Part shown: piece after piece, positions 1 through 8,544 of the stretch
Layout: each line of letters begins with the position of its first letter
Numbering within the stretch: position 1 is the first letter of the stretch
From: B1 sp044370475
Lineage (GTDB): Bacteria > Bacteroidota > Bacteroidia > UKL13-3
Assembly (NCBI GenBank): GCA_044370475.1
Contig: JBILVK010000024.1
Span: forward strand, 1-33,389
Direction of reading: 5' to 3'
DNA length: 33,389 nt
Position numbers and translations under genes: made by a program
The notes under the pieces: generated by a model
Database searches by the model: none
Seen by the model: only the letters and a program-made list of their open reading frames with translations
Told to the model about the DNA's origin: nothing

Positions 1-1770
1 GGCTCTGATGCATTGGGAGGTGTTGTAAATTTTGTGAGCCGAAAACCACAAATAGATGGTGGATTAAAAGGCTATTTTAACACAAGAATAAGCTCGGTAA
101 ATAATGAGCTAAGCAATAGTTTAGGCTTAGGCTATTCCTATAAAAAAATTGCATTTTTTGCCAGCTATTCTCAAAGTAAATTTGGAGATTTAAAGCAAGG
201 TAAAGCTAATGGTGGAGATGTTAACACCACCAAATTATGGTATAGGTATAAATACCAAGCAAGACTTAATCAGCAAGATGTTGTATTAGACAATAACGAC
301 CCTAGCATACAAATTGGGAGTGCCTATACACAAGAAAATGCCATGGCAAAAATTCTGTTTGAACCAAAGGTATATCAACAACACCAAGTATCTTTTTACT
401 ACAGTAAAACAAGTGATGTACCCCGTTACGACAGGCTTTCTGAGATGAAAGGAAATCAGCCCAAATTTGCAGAATGGAATTATGGACCAGAGAAATTTAT
501 GCTTGCTAGCTATCAATTTGACGATGGTAAAGTAAGAAAATGGAGCGACCAAATAAGGTTAATTGGAAGCGTTCAACAAATTGAAGAAAGTAGAATATCT
601 AGAAATTTTGGCGATCCAAATCAGAGCAATAGAAAAGAAAATGTTGGGGTGTATTCGCTGAATTTGGATATCCGAAAAAAAATAAAAATACATGAAATAC
701 GCTATGGTGCAGAATGGGTGTTTAATACCGTTCAATCGCATGCCTTTATACAACAAATCGACTCTAATATACAATTACCTACGAGTACCAGGTATCCAGA
801 TGGAGGCTCAACCATGCATTGGGGAGGAATGTATGTAAGTGTAAATCAAGAATTGACTAAAAAGTGGATTATATCCGAAGGACTGAGGTTAAATGTAAGT
901 GGATTAGAATCAAAGTTTAGCAACAAAACCTTTTATCCATTTCTACCCAACAAGATCAATCAAACTAATACCTCCTTGGTTGGAAACCTAGGTATTATAA
1001 GGGTTTTACCTAAAAACTCTAAGGTATATCTAAACATTGGAAATGCCTTTAGGGCACCCAACGTAGATGATGTTGGAAAGACCTTTGATTCAAAGTCTGG
1101 AGAGGCAGTTATTATGCCAAATGAACAGTTAAAGGCAGAGAAAACATTGAATTCGGAACTTGGAATTGAAGTAAGTGTCAACTCAAAATTACAATTGATG
1201 GCCAACTTGTTTTATACCCAAATATATGATGCCTTAGTGATGCAACCAAGCAATATCAATGGACAAGACAGTGTGGTTTATGAAGGCAAATTAACTGCTG
1301 TACAAATGTATCAAAACGCAAGTAGTGGTAAGGTGTTGGGTTATTACCTTGGATTGAGTTATAAACCCGCTAAAGCAATAAAGATTGAGAGTCATTTAAA
1401 CTACACTTATGGCAGGGTTGAATTTAATGGAGAACAACCTTTAGATCATATTCCTCCTATGTTTGGCAGAACAGCCATAAGCTATGAATACAAGAGAATA
1501 AAGTTAAACATAAATAGCTCTTACCATGGGGCAAAAAAGTTGGCTGATTATAGTAACAGTGGTGAAGACAATCTGCAATATGCAGGTGCAAATGGAATGC
1601 CCTCTTGGTACACGCTTAATCTGTCTGGAGGCTATTCCATAACTGCTTCAGAAAGCGTATTGGTTCAGACCGGAATAGAAAATATACTTGACAGAAATTA
1701 CAGGGTATTTGCCAGCGGAATAAGCGCTGCAGGAAGAAATTTTTGGATAAGTTTGAAGTTCAAAATTTGA
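1..1770 (+). CDS. TonB-dependent outer-membrane receptor, 3' part (5' end outside window)
   Basis: The reading frame is open from the first base, so the gene starts upstream; 589 residues are visible. The first residues, GSDALGGVVNF, match the end of the plug domain of TonB-dependent receptors (typical form YGSGAIGGVINI). The rest is a beta-barrel with alternating aromatic strands, including the barrel signature FRAPNVDD followed by NEQLKAEKTLNSELG near residues 345-385, and it ends in FWISLKFKI, a typical outer-membrane C-terminus. Such receptors import metal chelates, haem, vitamins or oligosaccharides across the outer membrane using TonB energy; the substrate cannot be read from this part. 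It converges on the ZIP gene, with 12 nt between the stops. A TTG at position 13 is not the real start. Confidence 0.92.
   Translation, partial: GSDALGGVVNFVSRKPQIDGGLKGYFNTRISSVNNELSNSLGLGYSYKKIAFFASYSQSKFGDLKQGKANGGDVNTTKLWYRYKYQARLNQQDVVLDNNDPSIQIGSAYTQENAMAKILFEPKVYQQHQVSFYYSKTSDVPRYDRLSEMKGNQPKFAEWNYGPEKFMLASYQFDDGKVRKWSDQIRLIGSVQQIEESRISRNFGDPNQSNRKENVGVYSLNLDIRKKIKIHEIRYGAEWVFNTVQSHAFIQQIDSNIQLPTSTRYPDGGSTMHWGGMYVSVNQELTKKWIISEGLRLNVSGLESKFSNKTFYPFLPNKINQTNTSLVGNLGIIRVLPKNSKVYLNIGNAFRAPNVDDVGKTFDSKSGEAVIMPNEQLKAEKTLNSELGIEVSVNSKLQLMANLFYTQIYDALVMQPSNINGQDSVVYEGKLTAVQMYQNASSGKVLGYYLGLSYKPAKAIKIESHLNYTYGRVEFNGEQPLDHIPPMFGRTAISYEYKRIKLNINSSYHGAKKLADYSNSGEDNLQYAGANGMPSWYTLNLSGGYSITASESVLVQTGIENILDRNYRVFASGISAAGRNFWISLKFKI
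1662..1671 (+). repeat. GGTTCRRACC motif, copy 1 (GGTTCAGACC)
   Basis: Exact copy inside the TonB receptor gene, read there as V-Q-T. One of ten copies of this near-palindrome in the window. Confidence 0.75.
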
Positions 1771-1782
1771 GCGGAACCTCTG

Positions 1783-2514
1783 TTATTCGTGAATACCTAA
1801 ACTGATGAGGGTTGCTAGGCCAATGCCCACCAAAACGGCAAGTAATTTCTTTTTACTGAAATGATGTTGTTCGCTATTCTCGAATAAAATAGTGGTTGAA
1901 ATATGCAAGAAAGTACCAATTACGAAAGCCATAAAATAATCGAAAAACTCCTCGTTGATACTTGCTTTTAAATAAATACTGATGGCCGAACCAAGCAAGG
2001 CCATGGAGCCATAAACAAAAGAAATTCTGGTAAGAGATGCATTAGGAATATGAATGCCTTTTAGGATGCTTATTAAGGCGAAGGCAGCGGGTATTTCGTG
2101 AAGAATGATACCAAATAGTAAGGAGTAAAAATTAGTGCTATTGTTCATTAGTAAAGAACCCAGAGGAATGCCTTCTGTAAAGGAGTGCAGGCTCATGGAT
2201 GCCACAATACCAATAGGAATAACTTTGTTTTTGAGGTGATGGTGAATATGTAAATGTCCGTGTTCAATACCCTCTGAAAACCGCTCTAAAAATATTTGAA
2301 AAAAGAAGCCAGCAAGCACAAGCAATCCTTTGTAGGGATTAAAACTCTGAAACACTTCTGGTATTAAATTAAGAAGTGTAATGCCTAATAAATAGGAGCC
2401 CGCAAAAGCCAGGAACCAGTTTAATTCTGTTTGGAATTTCTTGGTACTTGAGATGGCTAAATATGCACCAAGTAGTGGGCCAAGCGGTAATAAGAAAAGC
2501 CAGAGCAAACTCAT
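1783..2514 (-). CDS. ZIP family divalent metal transporter
   Basis: 243 residues, about eight hydrophobic segments. The two metal-site signatures of the ZIP family are present: HSFTEGIPLG (His110, Glu114) in TM4 and HEIPAA (His139, Glu140) in TM5. A His-rich loop (His85, 87, 89 and 91-93) precedes TM4, as in many ZIP proteins. The family moves Zn2+, Fe2+ or Mn2+ into the cytoplasm; the actual metal is not evident. Its start overlaps the stop of the PAP2 phosphatase gene by 4 nt (ATGA), so the two are probably translationally coupled, although no shared function is obvious. Length is normal for bacterial ZIPs. Confidence 0.9.
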   Translation of the reverse strand: MSLLWLFLLPLGPLLGAYLAISSTKKFQTELNWFLAFAGSYLLGITLLNLIPEVFQSFNPYKGLLVLAGFFFQIFLERFSEGIEHGHLHIHHHLKNKVIPIGIVASMSLHSFTEGIPLGSLLMNNSTNFYSLLFGIILHEIPAAFALISILKGIHIPNASLTRISFVYGSMALLGSAISIYLKASINEEFFDYFMAFVIGTFLHISTTILFENSEQHHFSKKKLLAVLVGIGLATLISLGIHE

Positions 2515-3074
2515 GAAATTGCTTTTAAATATTTTGAAACATAATTAGAAAATGCCATGCCAAAAAGGACACCTGTTAAGCCACCTGCAATAACATCTAA
2601 AGGATAATGAACGCCCACATATACTTGGGAAAAGGCAATGGAAAATGCCCAAGCCAATAAGGCCCATTTAAGCCATTTTATTTCTTTAAAGAAAAAGGCA
2701 ATAAAGACAGCTAAGGCAAAGTGATTGGTGGCATGAGCCGACATAAAACTATACCCATTGCAACGGTCGATGAGGTGCCTCACCATACCCTCTAAACTAG
2801 GTTCTGAGCAAGGTCTAATGCGCATAAAAGTATTCTTTACCAGATTGGCACTAAATTGGTCTGTGGCAACAATCATAAGCGCAACTGCTAAAAGAATTTT
2901 CCAACTCTCTTTGCCATATTTTTTAATGATAAAAAACAAAAACAAGGCATATAAAGGATACCAAAATTCTTGCATGCGTAAATACGGACAAAGGAAATCG
3001 AAAAACGAATTGGCAAGGCCATTATTAATGGCTAGAAAAAACTGTTTATCTAATTGTAAGATATTATCTAGCAT
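2511..3074 (-). CDS. PAP2 family membrane phosphatase
   Basis: 187 residues with about five membrane segments. All three motifs of the PAP2/type 2 phosphatidic acid phosphatase family are visible: KX6RP (Lys80, Arg87, Pro88), SAH in place of PSGH (His114, the acid/base residue), and SxX5HX3D (Ser149, His156 nucleophile, Asp160). The usual Arg after Ser149 is Gln150. Likely substrates are lipid phosphates such as undecaprenyl diphosphate or phosphatidylglycerol phosphate, hydrolysed on the periplasmic face of the inner membrane; the exact one cannot be told. The start overlaps the end of the methyltransferase gene by 11 nt and the stop overlaps the ZIP start by 4 nt, so the three form one transcription unit. 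Confidence 0.9.
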   Translation of the reverse strand: MLDNILQLDKQFFLAINNGLANSFFDFLCPYLRMQEFWYPLYALFLFFIIKKYGKESWKILLAVALMIVATDQFSANLVKNTFMRIRPCSEPSLEGMVRHLIDRCNGYSFMSAHATNHFALAVFIAFFFKEIKWLKWALLAWAFSIAFSQVYVGVHYPLDVIAGGLTGVLFGMAFSNYVSKYLKAIS

Positions 3075-3813
3075 GCGTATTTTGGGCTATAATAATTAAT
3101 CTATCGCTCGCTTCTTGATTGAACGCGCTTAAATCATAAGCACCAAACACATCCAACAAATTGAACCCAACTTTTGCCAGTAAGAACTCAAAATCTGCTA
3201 AGGTAAGTGCTTGTACTTTTTCTTGATATTGGTAATGAATTCCTTGGTCGGTAAATTGAATGTCTTTTACAATATTACCCTCCACAACACTGCGTTTGCA
3301 ATGAAATAGTATCCCATTTCTCTCTATCGATTCCTCGCAAACTAAATTATCGATCACCTTTTTGGCATTAAAGAAATCTATGAGCAAAAACCCTTCTGGT
3401 TTAAGAATAGATTTTATTTGATTTAGCACCAATAAATCAGTTTCTAAGTTATCGAAATAAGCAAAGCTGGTAAAAAGATTAAGTGCGATATCAAATTCTT
3501 CAGGAAGATTTAAATTCCTTAAGTCGCGCACTTCAAATTTTAAAGAATCATTCTGGCTCAATTTAGCCTCCGCTATACTTTGACTAGACAAATCAACGCC
3601 AGTAACTTGAAAGCCCTTTGAATTTAAATAAATGGAATGCCTGCCTTTGCCACAAGCTAAGTCAATTATGCTAGAATCTTCATTCGGTTTGAACCGATTA
3701 ATTAAATTGGTGAGAAAGAATTCTGCCTCTTGGTAATCTCTATTTCCATATAAAATATGGTAGTAGGGAGAATCGAACCATTCTGCAAACCATTCTTTTT
3801 TATTGTTAGTCAC
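3064..3813 (-). CDS. Class I SAM-dependent methyltransferase
   Basis: 249 residues from the GTG at 3813. The Rossmann SAM-binding motif I is DLACGKGRHS, followed by an acidic residue ending the second strand (TGVDLS) and a motif IV region (FDIALNLFTSF). This resembles the Methyltransf_25/11 group; the substrate is unknown. A longer reading frame begins at a GTG at 3849, but a perfect promoter-like box TAGATTTG (3829-3836, minus strand) lies between the two GTGs. Related proteins, as far as I recall, begin close to the KEWFAEWFDSPYY sequence, so the shorter start is preferred. First gene of the unit with the PAP2 and ZIP genes. Confidence 0.82.
   Translation of the reverse strand: MTNNKKEWFAEWFDSPYYHILYGNRDYQEAEFFLTNLINRFKPNEDSSIIDLACGKGRHSIYLNSKGFQVTGVDLSSQSIAEAKLSQNDSLKFEVRDLRNLNLPEEFDIALNLFTSFAYFDNLETDLLVLNQIKSILKPEGFLLIDFFNAKKVIDNLVCEESIERNGILFHCKRSVVEGNIVKDIQFTDQGIHYQYQEKVQALTLADFEFLLAKVGFNLLDVFGAYDLSAFNQEASDRLIIIAQNTHAR
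3686..3695 (-). repeat. GGTTCRRACC motif, copy 2 (GGTTCAAACC on minus strand)
   Basis: Exact copy inside the methyltransferase gene, embedded in TCGGTTTGAACCGA on the plus strand. Read in the third frame (R-F-K-P), unlike the other coding copies. Confidence 0.7.
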
Positions 3814-3828
3814 CTGTAAAATTTTGCA

Positions 3829-3836
3829 CAAATCTA
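3829..3836 (-). promoter_or_regulatory. Candidate -7 box TAGATTTG for the methyltransferase-PAP2-ZIP unit
   Basis: Perfect match to the Bacteroidota -7 consensus TAnnTTTG, 15 nt before the GTG at 3813. No good -33 TTG is found at 19-21 nt, so support is partial. Confidence 0.45.
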
Positions 3837-3901
3837 GTTGAATTAACACAATTTTTTCTTAAAAAAACCAAACTAAAAAACAACCGCATATAATATTCTT
3901 A

Positions 3902-3932
3902 TTGAGATTATCGTTTAGCAAATGTACCTTTG
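3902..3932 (+). promoter_or_regulatory. Bacteroidota-type promoter of the outer-membrane receptor gene
   Basis: TTG at 3902-3904, a 20-nt spacer, then TACCTTTG at 3925-3932, matching the Bacteroidota -33/-7 consensus. The box ends only 7 nt before the ATG at 3940, so the leader would be a few nt long. Confidence 0.7.
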
Positions 3933-3939
3933 AGAAACT

Positions 3940-6750
3940 ATGAAAACAAAATTACTGTATTTTGCAGCCCTTTTCACCTTGATATTACTGCCCCATTTAG
4001 GAATTTGCCAGGGAGGAACCCTCTTTGGATTGGTGCAAGACACCAACAACTACAAGCCCATGGCCTATTCAAGCGTATCACTCATTAAAAAAGATGCAAG
4101 CTTGTACCGAACGCAATTTGTAAATACTAAAAACGAGTTTCGGTTCAGCCAGTTACCTGCAGATACCTATAGATTGCTAATTACCCGACCAAGCTACGCA
4201 GATTATGAGGAAGAAATTGTGTTGGCCGAAAACGAATCAAAAAACTTAGGATCCATCTCACTGCTATCCAAAGAAAATTTATTGAGGGAAGTCTTAATAA
4301 AAGATAGAATGGCCATTAGAATTAAGGGCGATACCACTGAATTTTTGGTTGATTCGTTTTTAACCAACAAGAACTCCAATGTGGAAGATTTATTAAAAAA
4401 GCTTCCTGGTATACAGGTGGATAAGGATGGAAAAATAACAGCCCAGGGGCAGGAAGTAAAAAAGGTTTTGGTAGATGGGGAGGAGTTTTTTGGGAATGAC
4501 CCAACCATTGCCACCAAAAATTTGAAGGCAACCAATGTGGAAACGGTTCAGGTTTTTGACCAAAAAAGTGAGCAAACACAACAGACAGGAATAGATGATG
4601 GAACCAAAGAAAAGACCATAAACCTCACTTTAAAAGAGGATGCAAAAAAGGGATATTTTGGAAAAGTTGGGGCTGGAATTGGGAGCAAAAATAACAGTTC
4701 TATTGATGGAGTGAAAACAACCTTTGGAACCGAAAACAGGTATGAAGGCGAGGCCATGTATAATAACTTTAAGAACAAAAGAAAGGCCTCTGTTTTTTCT
4801 ACCGCAACCAATACCAATAAAACAGGTTTGGATTGGGAAGACCGTGAAAAGTATATGGGTGGAAATAACATAGAATATGATGAAGCCAATGGATATATGT
4901 ACTCCTTTTCTGATTACGACCCAAGCAGTTTTAATGGAAATGGTATTCCGCAAACTTTGTTCTTAGGCGGCAATTTTTCTGATAAGTTAAACAAGGATAA
5001 GCTTGCTTACAACTTAACAGCAACCCACAAACAGTCAATGATTAAAGGTATTGACAAGAACTTTACACAATACATTTTGCCAGACACCATGTATTTTAAT
5101 ACCCAGTTAAATAAAATGGATAACCACAGAATTGCCAATAATTTACAGGGTAAGGTAGACCTAAAATTAGATTCATTAACCAACTTCATTATCAAGGCAA
5201 ATATTACACAATCTACCTACGATAATAAGAATACTTTTAGTTCAGAAAACTACAATGGTTTCTCACAAATTGTAAACAAAAACAATAGAGAAAACAATAC
5301 AAAGGGAAGCAGCCTCAATGGCAATTATTCCTTTTTACTGAACAAGAAATTTATGAAGTTAGGAAGGTCGATATCGTTGATGGCCGACCATAAGTTTAAC
5401 AGAAATGATGGGGAAGGAAATTTGCTCTCGTTCACCACTTTTTATAATGGAGATTCGAGTTCAACTACCAATAGCGAACAAAACTTGGATCAGCTTAAAA
5501 AAATTGAAGAAAACGGGAATAACTTTGGGGCAAGAATTACCTATACAGAACCCCTCAGTAAAACATGGTCTATCATAGCAGATTATGATTATCATTTAAC
5601 TTTAAATCATTCGAGTATTAACACTTTTAACAAATCTGCTAGTGGCAGTTATATTCAAAGAGTTGATTCTTTAAGTAATGACTTAAATTACGATATAGGC
5701 ATTCAAAAAGGAGGTATCACTTTCAGGAAAATCACTAAAAAAATAAATGCCAATATAGGTGGAAGAATTAGTGAAACCAGACTTAAACAAGAAGATTTAA
5801 TTAGGGACACTACGCAATATCAAAACTTTTTTAACCTATTTCCATCTGCAGCTATCAACTATAAATTAGCAGCTACGCAAAACCTTCGCGTATCCTATAA
5901 TGGTTCTACCAGACAACCAACTTTGCAACAAATTAACCCCATACAAGACTTAACAAACCCATTGGTTATTTTTAAAGGAAATCCCAACTTAGGTCAGCTA
6001 TTTGATAATGATTTTAGCCTTACCTATAATAGCTACAAACCCATCTCTGGAAGAAGCATTTATTTAAACACTTATTATAGTTATACTTTCAATGATTTTG
6101 CCAATTATGATGAGGTAGATAACTTAGGAAGAAAAGTCTATAAAACGGTGAATGTAGATGGCAATCAAAACATCGGAGGCTATGTGCATTACTATTTTAA
6201 AATCCCTAAATTAAACTTGGGTGTTTCGCAGAGTTTGAATGGCAGATTGTATAAAAGTTCTAACTTTATTAATAGCCTTTCTAACATCAACAAAAACTTA
6301 AACTCAACCTATGATATTTCCATCTATTTTGAGAAAGAAGACAAGTATGAATTGAGTTTTTCACCTTCTATTTCATATAACAGATCAGAAACAAGTTTAA
6401 GGCCAGATGTGGTTACAGAATTCTTTACCTACGCGCTTTATGGAAGTGTAAATTTGGAGTTACCCAAAAAATTTGAATGGTACGCAGATGCCCAATGGAA
6501 TATAAGGCAGCAAACAGAAGTATTTAGCAAAAATACCAATACCGTTATTGTAAGTGCATTTGTTTCCTATAAGTTTTTAAAAGACGAAAACCTATTGGCA
6601 AAAATTGGCGTTGAAGATTTATTAAATCAAAATATAGGTTTTAGAAGAAATGCCAACAACAACTATATCAACGAAAATACTTATATTGTTTTAAGAAGGT
6701 ATTTCATGATTAATTTAACCTATAATTTTAATAACGGACCAAAAAATTAA
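3940..6750 (+). CDS. Outer-membrane beta-barrel receptor with N-terminal carboxypeptidase-regulatory-like domain
   Basis: 936 residues. Residues 1-24 are a signal peptide. Residues 25-110 form a CarboxypepD_reg-like beta-sandwich (GTLFGLVQDTNNYKPMAYSSV and following). Residues 115-230 are a TonB plug (EDLLKKLPGIQVDKDG, KVLVDGEEFFGNDP). From about 240 a long barrel follows that ends in LTYNFNNGPKN. This matches the OMP_b-brl family of Bacteroidota TonB-dependent-like receptors, which usually differ from SusC in lacking a SusD partner; none is present here. The partner is the GLPGLI gene starting 3 nt after the stop. Substrate unknown; an import or surface role is inferred. Own promoter at 3902-3932. 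Confidence 0.9.
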   Translation: MKTKLLYFAALFTLILLPHLGICQGGTLFGLVQDTNNYKPMAYSSVSLIKKDASLYRTQFVNTKNEFRFSQLPADTYRLLITRPSYADYEEEIVLAENESKNLGSISLLSKENLLREVLIKDRMAIRIKGDTTEFLVDSFLTNKNSNVEDLLKKLPGIQVDKDGKITAQGQEVKKVLVDGEEFFGNDPTIATKNLKATNVETVQVFDQKSEQTQQTGIDDGTKEKTINLTLKEDAKKGYFGKVGAGIGSKNNSSIDGVKTTFGTENRYEGEAMYNNFKNKRKASVFSTATNTNKTGLDWEDREKYMGGNNIEYDEANGYMYSFSDYDPSSFNGNGIPQTLFLGGNFSDKLNKDKLAYNLTATHKQSMIKGIDKNFTQYILPDTMYFNTQLNKMDNHRIANNLQGKVDLKLDSLTNFIIKANITQSTYDNKNTFSSENYNGFSQIVNKNNRENNTKGSSLNGNYSFLLNKKFMKLGRSISLMADHKFNRNDGEGNLLSFTTFYNGDSSSTTNSEQNLDQLKKIEENGNNFGARITYTEPLSKTWSIIADYDYHLTLNHSSINTFNKSASGSYIQRVDSLSNDLNYDIGIQKGGITFRKITKKINANIGGRISETRLKQEDLIRDTTQYQNFFNLFPSAAINYKLAATQNLRVSYNGSTRQPTLQQINPIQDLTNPLVIFKGNPNLGQLFDNDFSLTYNSYKPISGRSIYLNTYYSYTFNDFANYDEVDNLGRKVYKTVNVDGNQNIGGYVHYYFKIPKLNLGVSQSLNGRLYKSSNFINSLSNINKNLNSTYDISIYFEKEDKYELSFSPSISYNRSETSLRPDVVTEFFTYALYGSVNLELPKKFEWYADAQWNIRQQTEVFSKNTNTVIVSAFVSYKFLKDENLLAKIGVEDLLNQNIGFRRNANNNYINENTYIVLRRYFMINLTYNFNNGPKN

Positions 6751-6753
6751 ACC

Positions 6754-7497
6754 ATGAAAAGATTAATTACCTACTCCATTTTATCCTTGTTTTTTTTCGG
6801 TCTGAACCAAGGCATCCATGCTCAAAATTTAGCGCTGAGCGGCATCATCACCTTTGAAAAAAAGGAAAATATGCATAAACAGTTTACAGAGGAAAACATT
6901 TGGACAGAAGAAAGATTGAAACACATGCCTAAGTATAAAACAGATGAGTTTAAACTCAGTTTTAATACCCACAAAAGCATCTATAAAATGTCTGTTGAGG
7001 ACGAAAGTCAACAATTTACTTGGATGAAAGTTGCTAATGCAAATACCGTGTTAATTGATTTTGATAACAAAAAATACGAAGCAGAAAAAGTCATTTACGA
7101 TAAAACATACAAGCTAGAAGATAGTCTACCTGCCTTGCAATGGAAAATGCTTGGAGAGTATAGAAATATTGCAGGCTACAATTGTAGAAAAGCCAGTACC
7201 ATTATCATGGATTCTATTTATGTGATTGCTTTTTATACCGACGAAATTCCGGTGAATGGCGGACCAGAAAGCTTTAATGGATTGCCTGGCATGATATTGG
7301 GAATTGCGTTACCTCGTTTAAACATGACGTATTTTGCCACAAAAGTGGAAACCCAATTGATTCCAGAAACAAGCTTTGTATTCCCTAAAACCAAAGCCAA
7401 AAAGACCAATTTTAAGGCCTTTAACGATGAATTAGGACTCGCCCTAAAAGATTGGGGAGAATATGCTTCTAAAGTACTTTGGAAGGCCAATCTCTAA
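6754..7497 (+). CDS. GLPGLI family exported protein
   Basis: 247 residues. Signal peptide at 1-24 (MKRLITYSILSLFFFGLNQG, ending HAQ). The family signature is GLPGMILGIALP (residues about 175-187), preceded by the GYNCRKA and FYTDEIPVNGGPESF blocks typical of GLPGLI (Porph_ging) proteins. The function of this family is not established; its members are confined largely to Bacteroidota and often sit directly after an outer-membrane barrel gene, as here (3 nt gap). Probably periplasmic or outer-membrane associated and functionally tied to the barrel upstream. The GGTCTGAACC motif lies inside its signal-peptide codons. Confidence 0.88.
   Translation: MKRLITYSILSLFFFGLNQGIHAQNLALSGIITFEKKENMHKQFTEENIWTEERLKHMPKYKTDEFKLSFNTHKSIYKMSVEDESQQFTWMKVANANTVLIDFDNKKYEAEKVIYDKTYKLEDSLPALQWKMLGEYRNIAGYNCRKASTIIMDSIYVIAFYTDEIPVNGGPESFNGLPGMILGIALPRLNMTYFATKVETQLIPETSFVFPKTKAKKTNFKAFNDELGLALKDWGEYASKVLWKANL
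6799..6808 (-). repeat. GGTTCRRACC motif, copy 3 (GGTTCAGACC on minus strand)
   Basis: Exact copy within the signal-peptide region of the GLPGLI gene, read there as G-L-N. Confidence 0.75.
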
Positions 7498-7532
7498 ATT
7501 CTGGCTCATTTCAATTTTCCAATCTTTGTTAC

Positions 7533-7540
7533 TACCTTTG
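7533..7540 (+). promoter_or_regulatory. Candidate -7 box TACCTTTG upstream of dapA
   Basis: Perfect TAnnTTTG match 21 nt before the dapA ATG. No clear TTG at the -33 spacing, so only the -7 element supports it. Confidence 0.5.
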
Positions 7541-7561
7541 CTGTTCTAAAAAACAAACAAT

Positions 7562-8428
7562 ATGAAAGGCACAGGAGTAGCATTAATAACCCCATTTAAA
7601 AAAGATTTCAGCATTGATTTCGACGCCTTAGATAGGATAATTGATCATTGCATAACAGGTGGAGTTGAGTACCTTGTTGCATTAGGTACAACCGGAGAAA
7701 GTGTTACCTTAACTAAAGAAGAAAAAGCTGCCGTATATACTTTTATAAAAGAAAGAGCCAAGGGCAAAGTTGCTTGTGTTGCTGGCTTAGGTGGTAACAA
7801 TACCCATGAGCTTATTGATGCTATGAAATCTTTTGATTACACGGGTTTTGATGCCTTACTTTCTGTAAGTCCATACTACAACAAACCTAGTCAGGAAGGC
7901 ATTTACCAACATTATATGGCCATTCAAGAGCATGCTCAATTACCTATAATCATTTATAATGTGCCAGGAAGAACAGGTTCTAATATGACTGCTGCAACTA
8001 CTTTAAGATTGGCCAATGCAAGTGAGAAATTTGCAGCCATTAAAGAGGCAAGTGGCAACCCAGAACAATTTATGGATTTAATGAATGAGAAGCCTGCAGA
8101 TTTCGATATTATCTCGGGCGATGATAACCTTACATTGCCATTTATAGCCATGGGCATGAGCGGTGTAATTTCTGTTATTGGTCAAGCCTACCCGCAAAAG
8201 TTTTCTAGCATGGTGCGTTTAGGTTTAGATGGAAAATTTGAAGAAGCGCGTCAGATTCACTATAACTTATACAACATGATGAAAGGAATCTTCATCGAAG
8301 GAAATCCAGGTGGCATAAAATATGTGATGAGCAAAATGGGCTTATGTGAGAATGTTGTTCGCTTGCCTTTGGCACCTATTAGCAAAGGCACCGAAGAGAA
8401 ATTAGACGCTTTTATGAAGGCCATTTAA
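7562..8428 (+). CDS. dapA: 4-hydroxy-tetrahydrodipicolinate synthase
   Basis: 288 residues, the normal length for DapA. It condenses pyruvate with L-aspartate semialdehyde in the cytoplasm, the first committed step towards diaminopimelate and lysine. Visible active-site features: GTTGES (Thr43, Thr44), SPYYNKP (Tyr105/Tyr106), IIIYNVPGRTG with the catalytic Tyr132 and Arg of the GRTG turn, and the Schiff-base Lys161 in AAIKEASG. The C-terminal helices are complete. The gene stands alone on the plus strand between the GLPGLI gene and the convergent subtilase, with its own -7 box; no other lysine genes are in the window. N-acetylneuraminate lyase and other class I aldolases of the same fold are less likely given the full DapA signatures. 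Confidence 0.95.
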   Translation: MKGTGVALITPFKKDFSIDFDALDRIIDHCITGGVEYLVALGTTGESVTLTKEEKAAVYTFIKERAKGKVACVAGLGGNNTHELIDAMKSFDYTGFDALLSVSPYYNKPSQEGIYQHYMAIQEHAQLPIIIYNVPGRTGSNMTAATTLRLANASEKFAAIKEASGNPEQFMDLMNEKPADFDIISGDDNLTLPFIAMGMSGVISVIGQAYPQKFSSMVRLGLDGKFEEARQIHYNLYNMMKGIFIEGNPGGIKYVMSKMGLCENVVRLPLAPISKGTEEKLDAFMKAI

Positions 8429-8544
8429 TTCTGTAAAATAAACACATTCAATTAACTGATAGCATTAGATTTTTTTTACAAAGAATTTTCAAATTGTTGC
8501 TAGAATAATTGGCACTAAATGGTTTTTTTTAATAAACCAGTAGC

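Noticed and set aside
2758..3099. A 113-codon plus-strand frame across the PAP2 gene
   Set aside because: The minus strand encodes a complete set of PAP2 motifs over the same bases.
4203..5195. Several minus-strand frames of 60-113 codons inside the outer-membrane receptor gene
   Set aside because: They overlap each other and lie wholly within a well-supported plus-strand gene with no start signals of their own; they are shadows.
8520..8539. TGGTTT...AAACCA as a terminator between dapA and the subtilase
   Set aside because: Only six base pairs, mostly A-T, with a T-rich loop; too weak to call.
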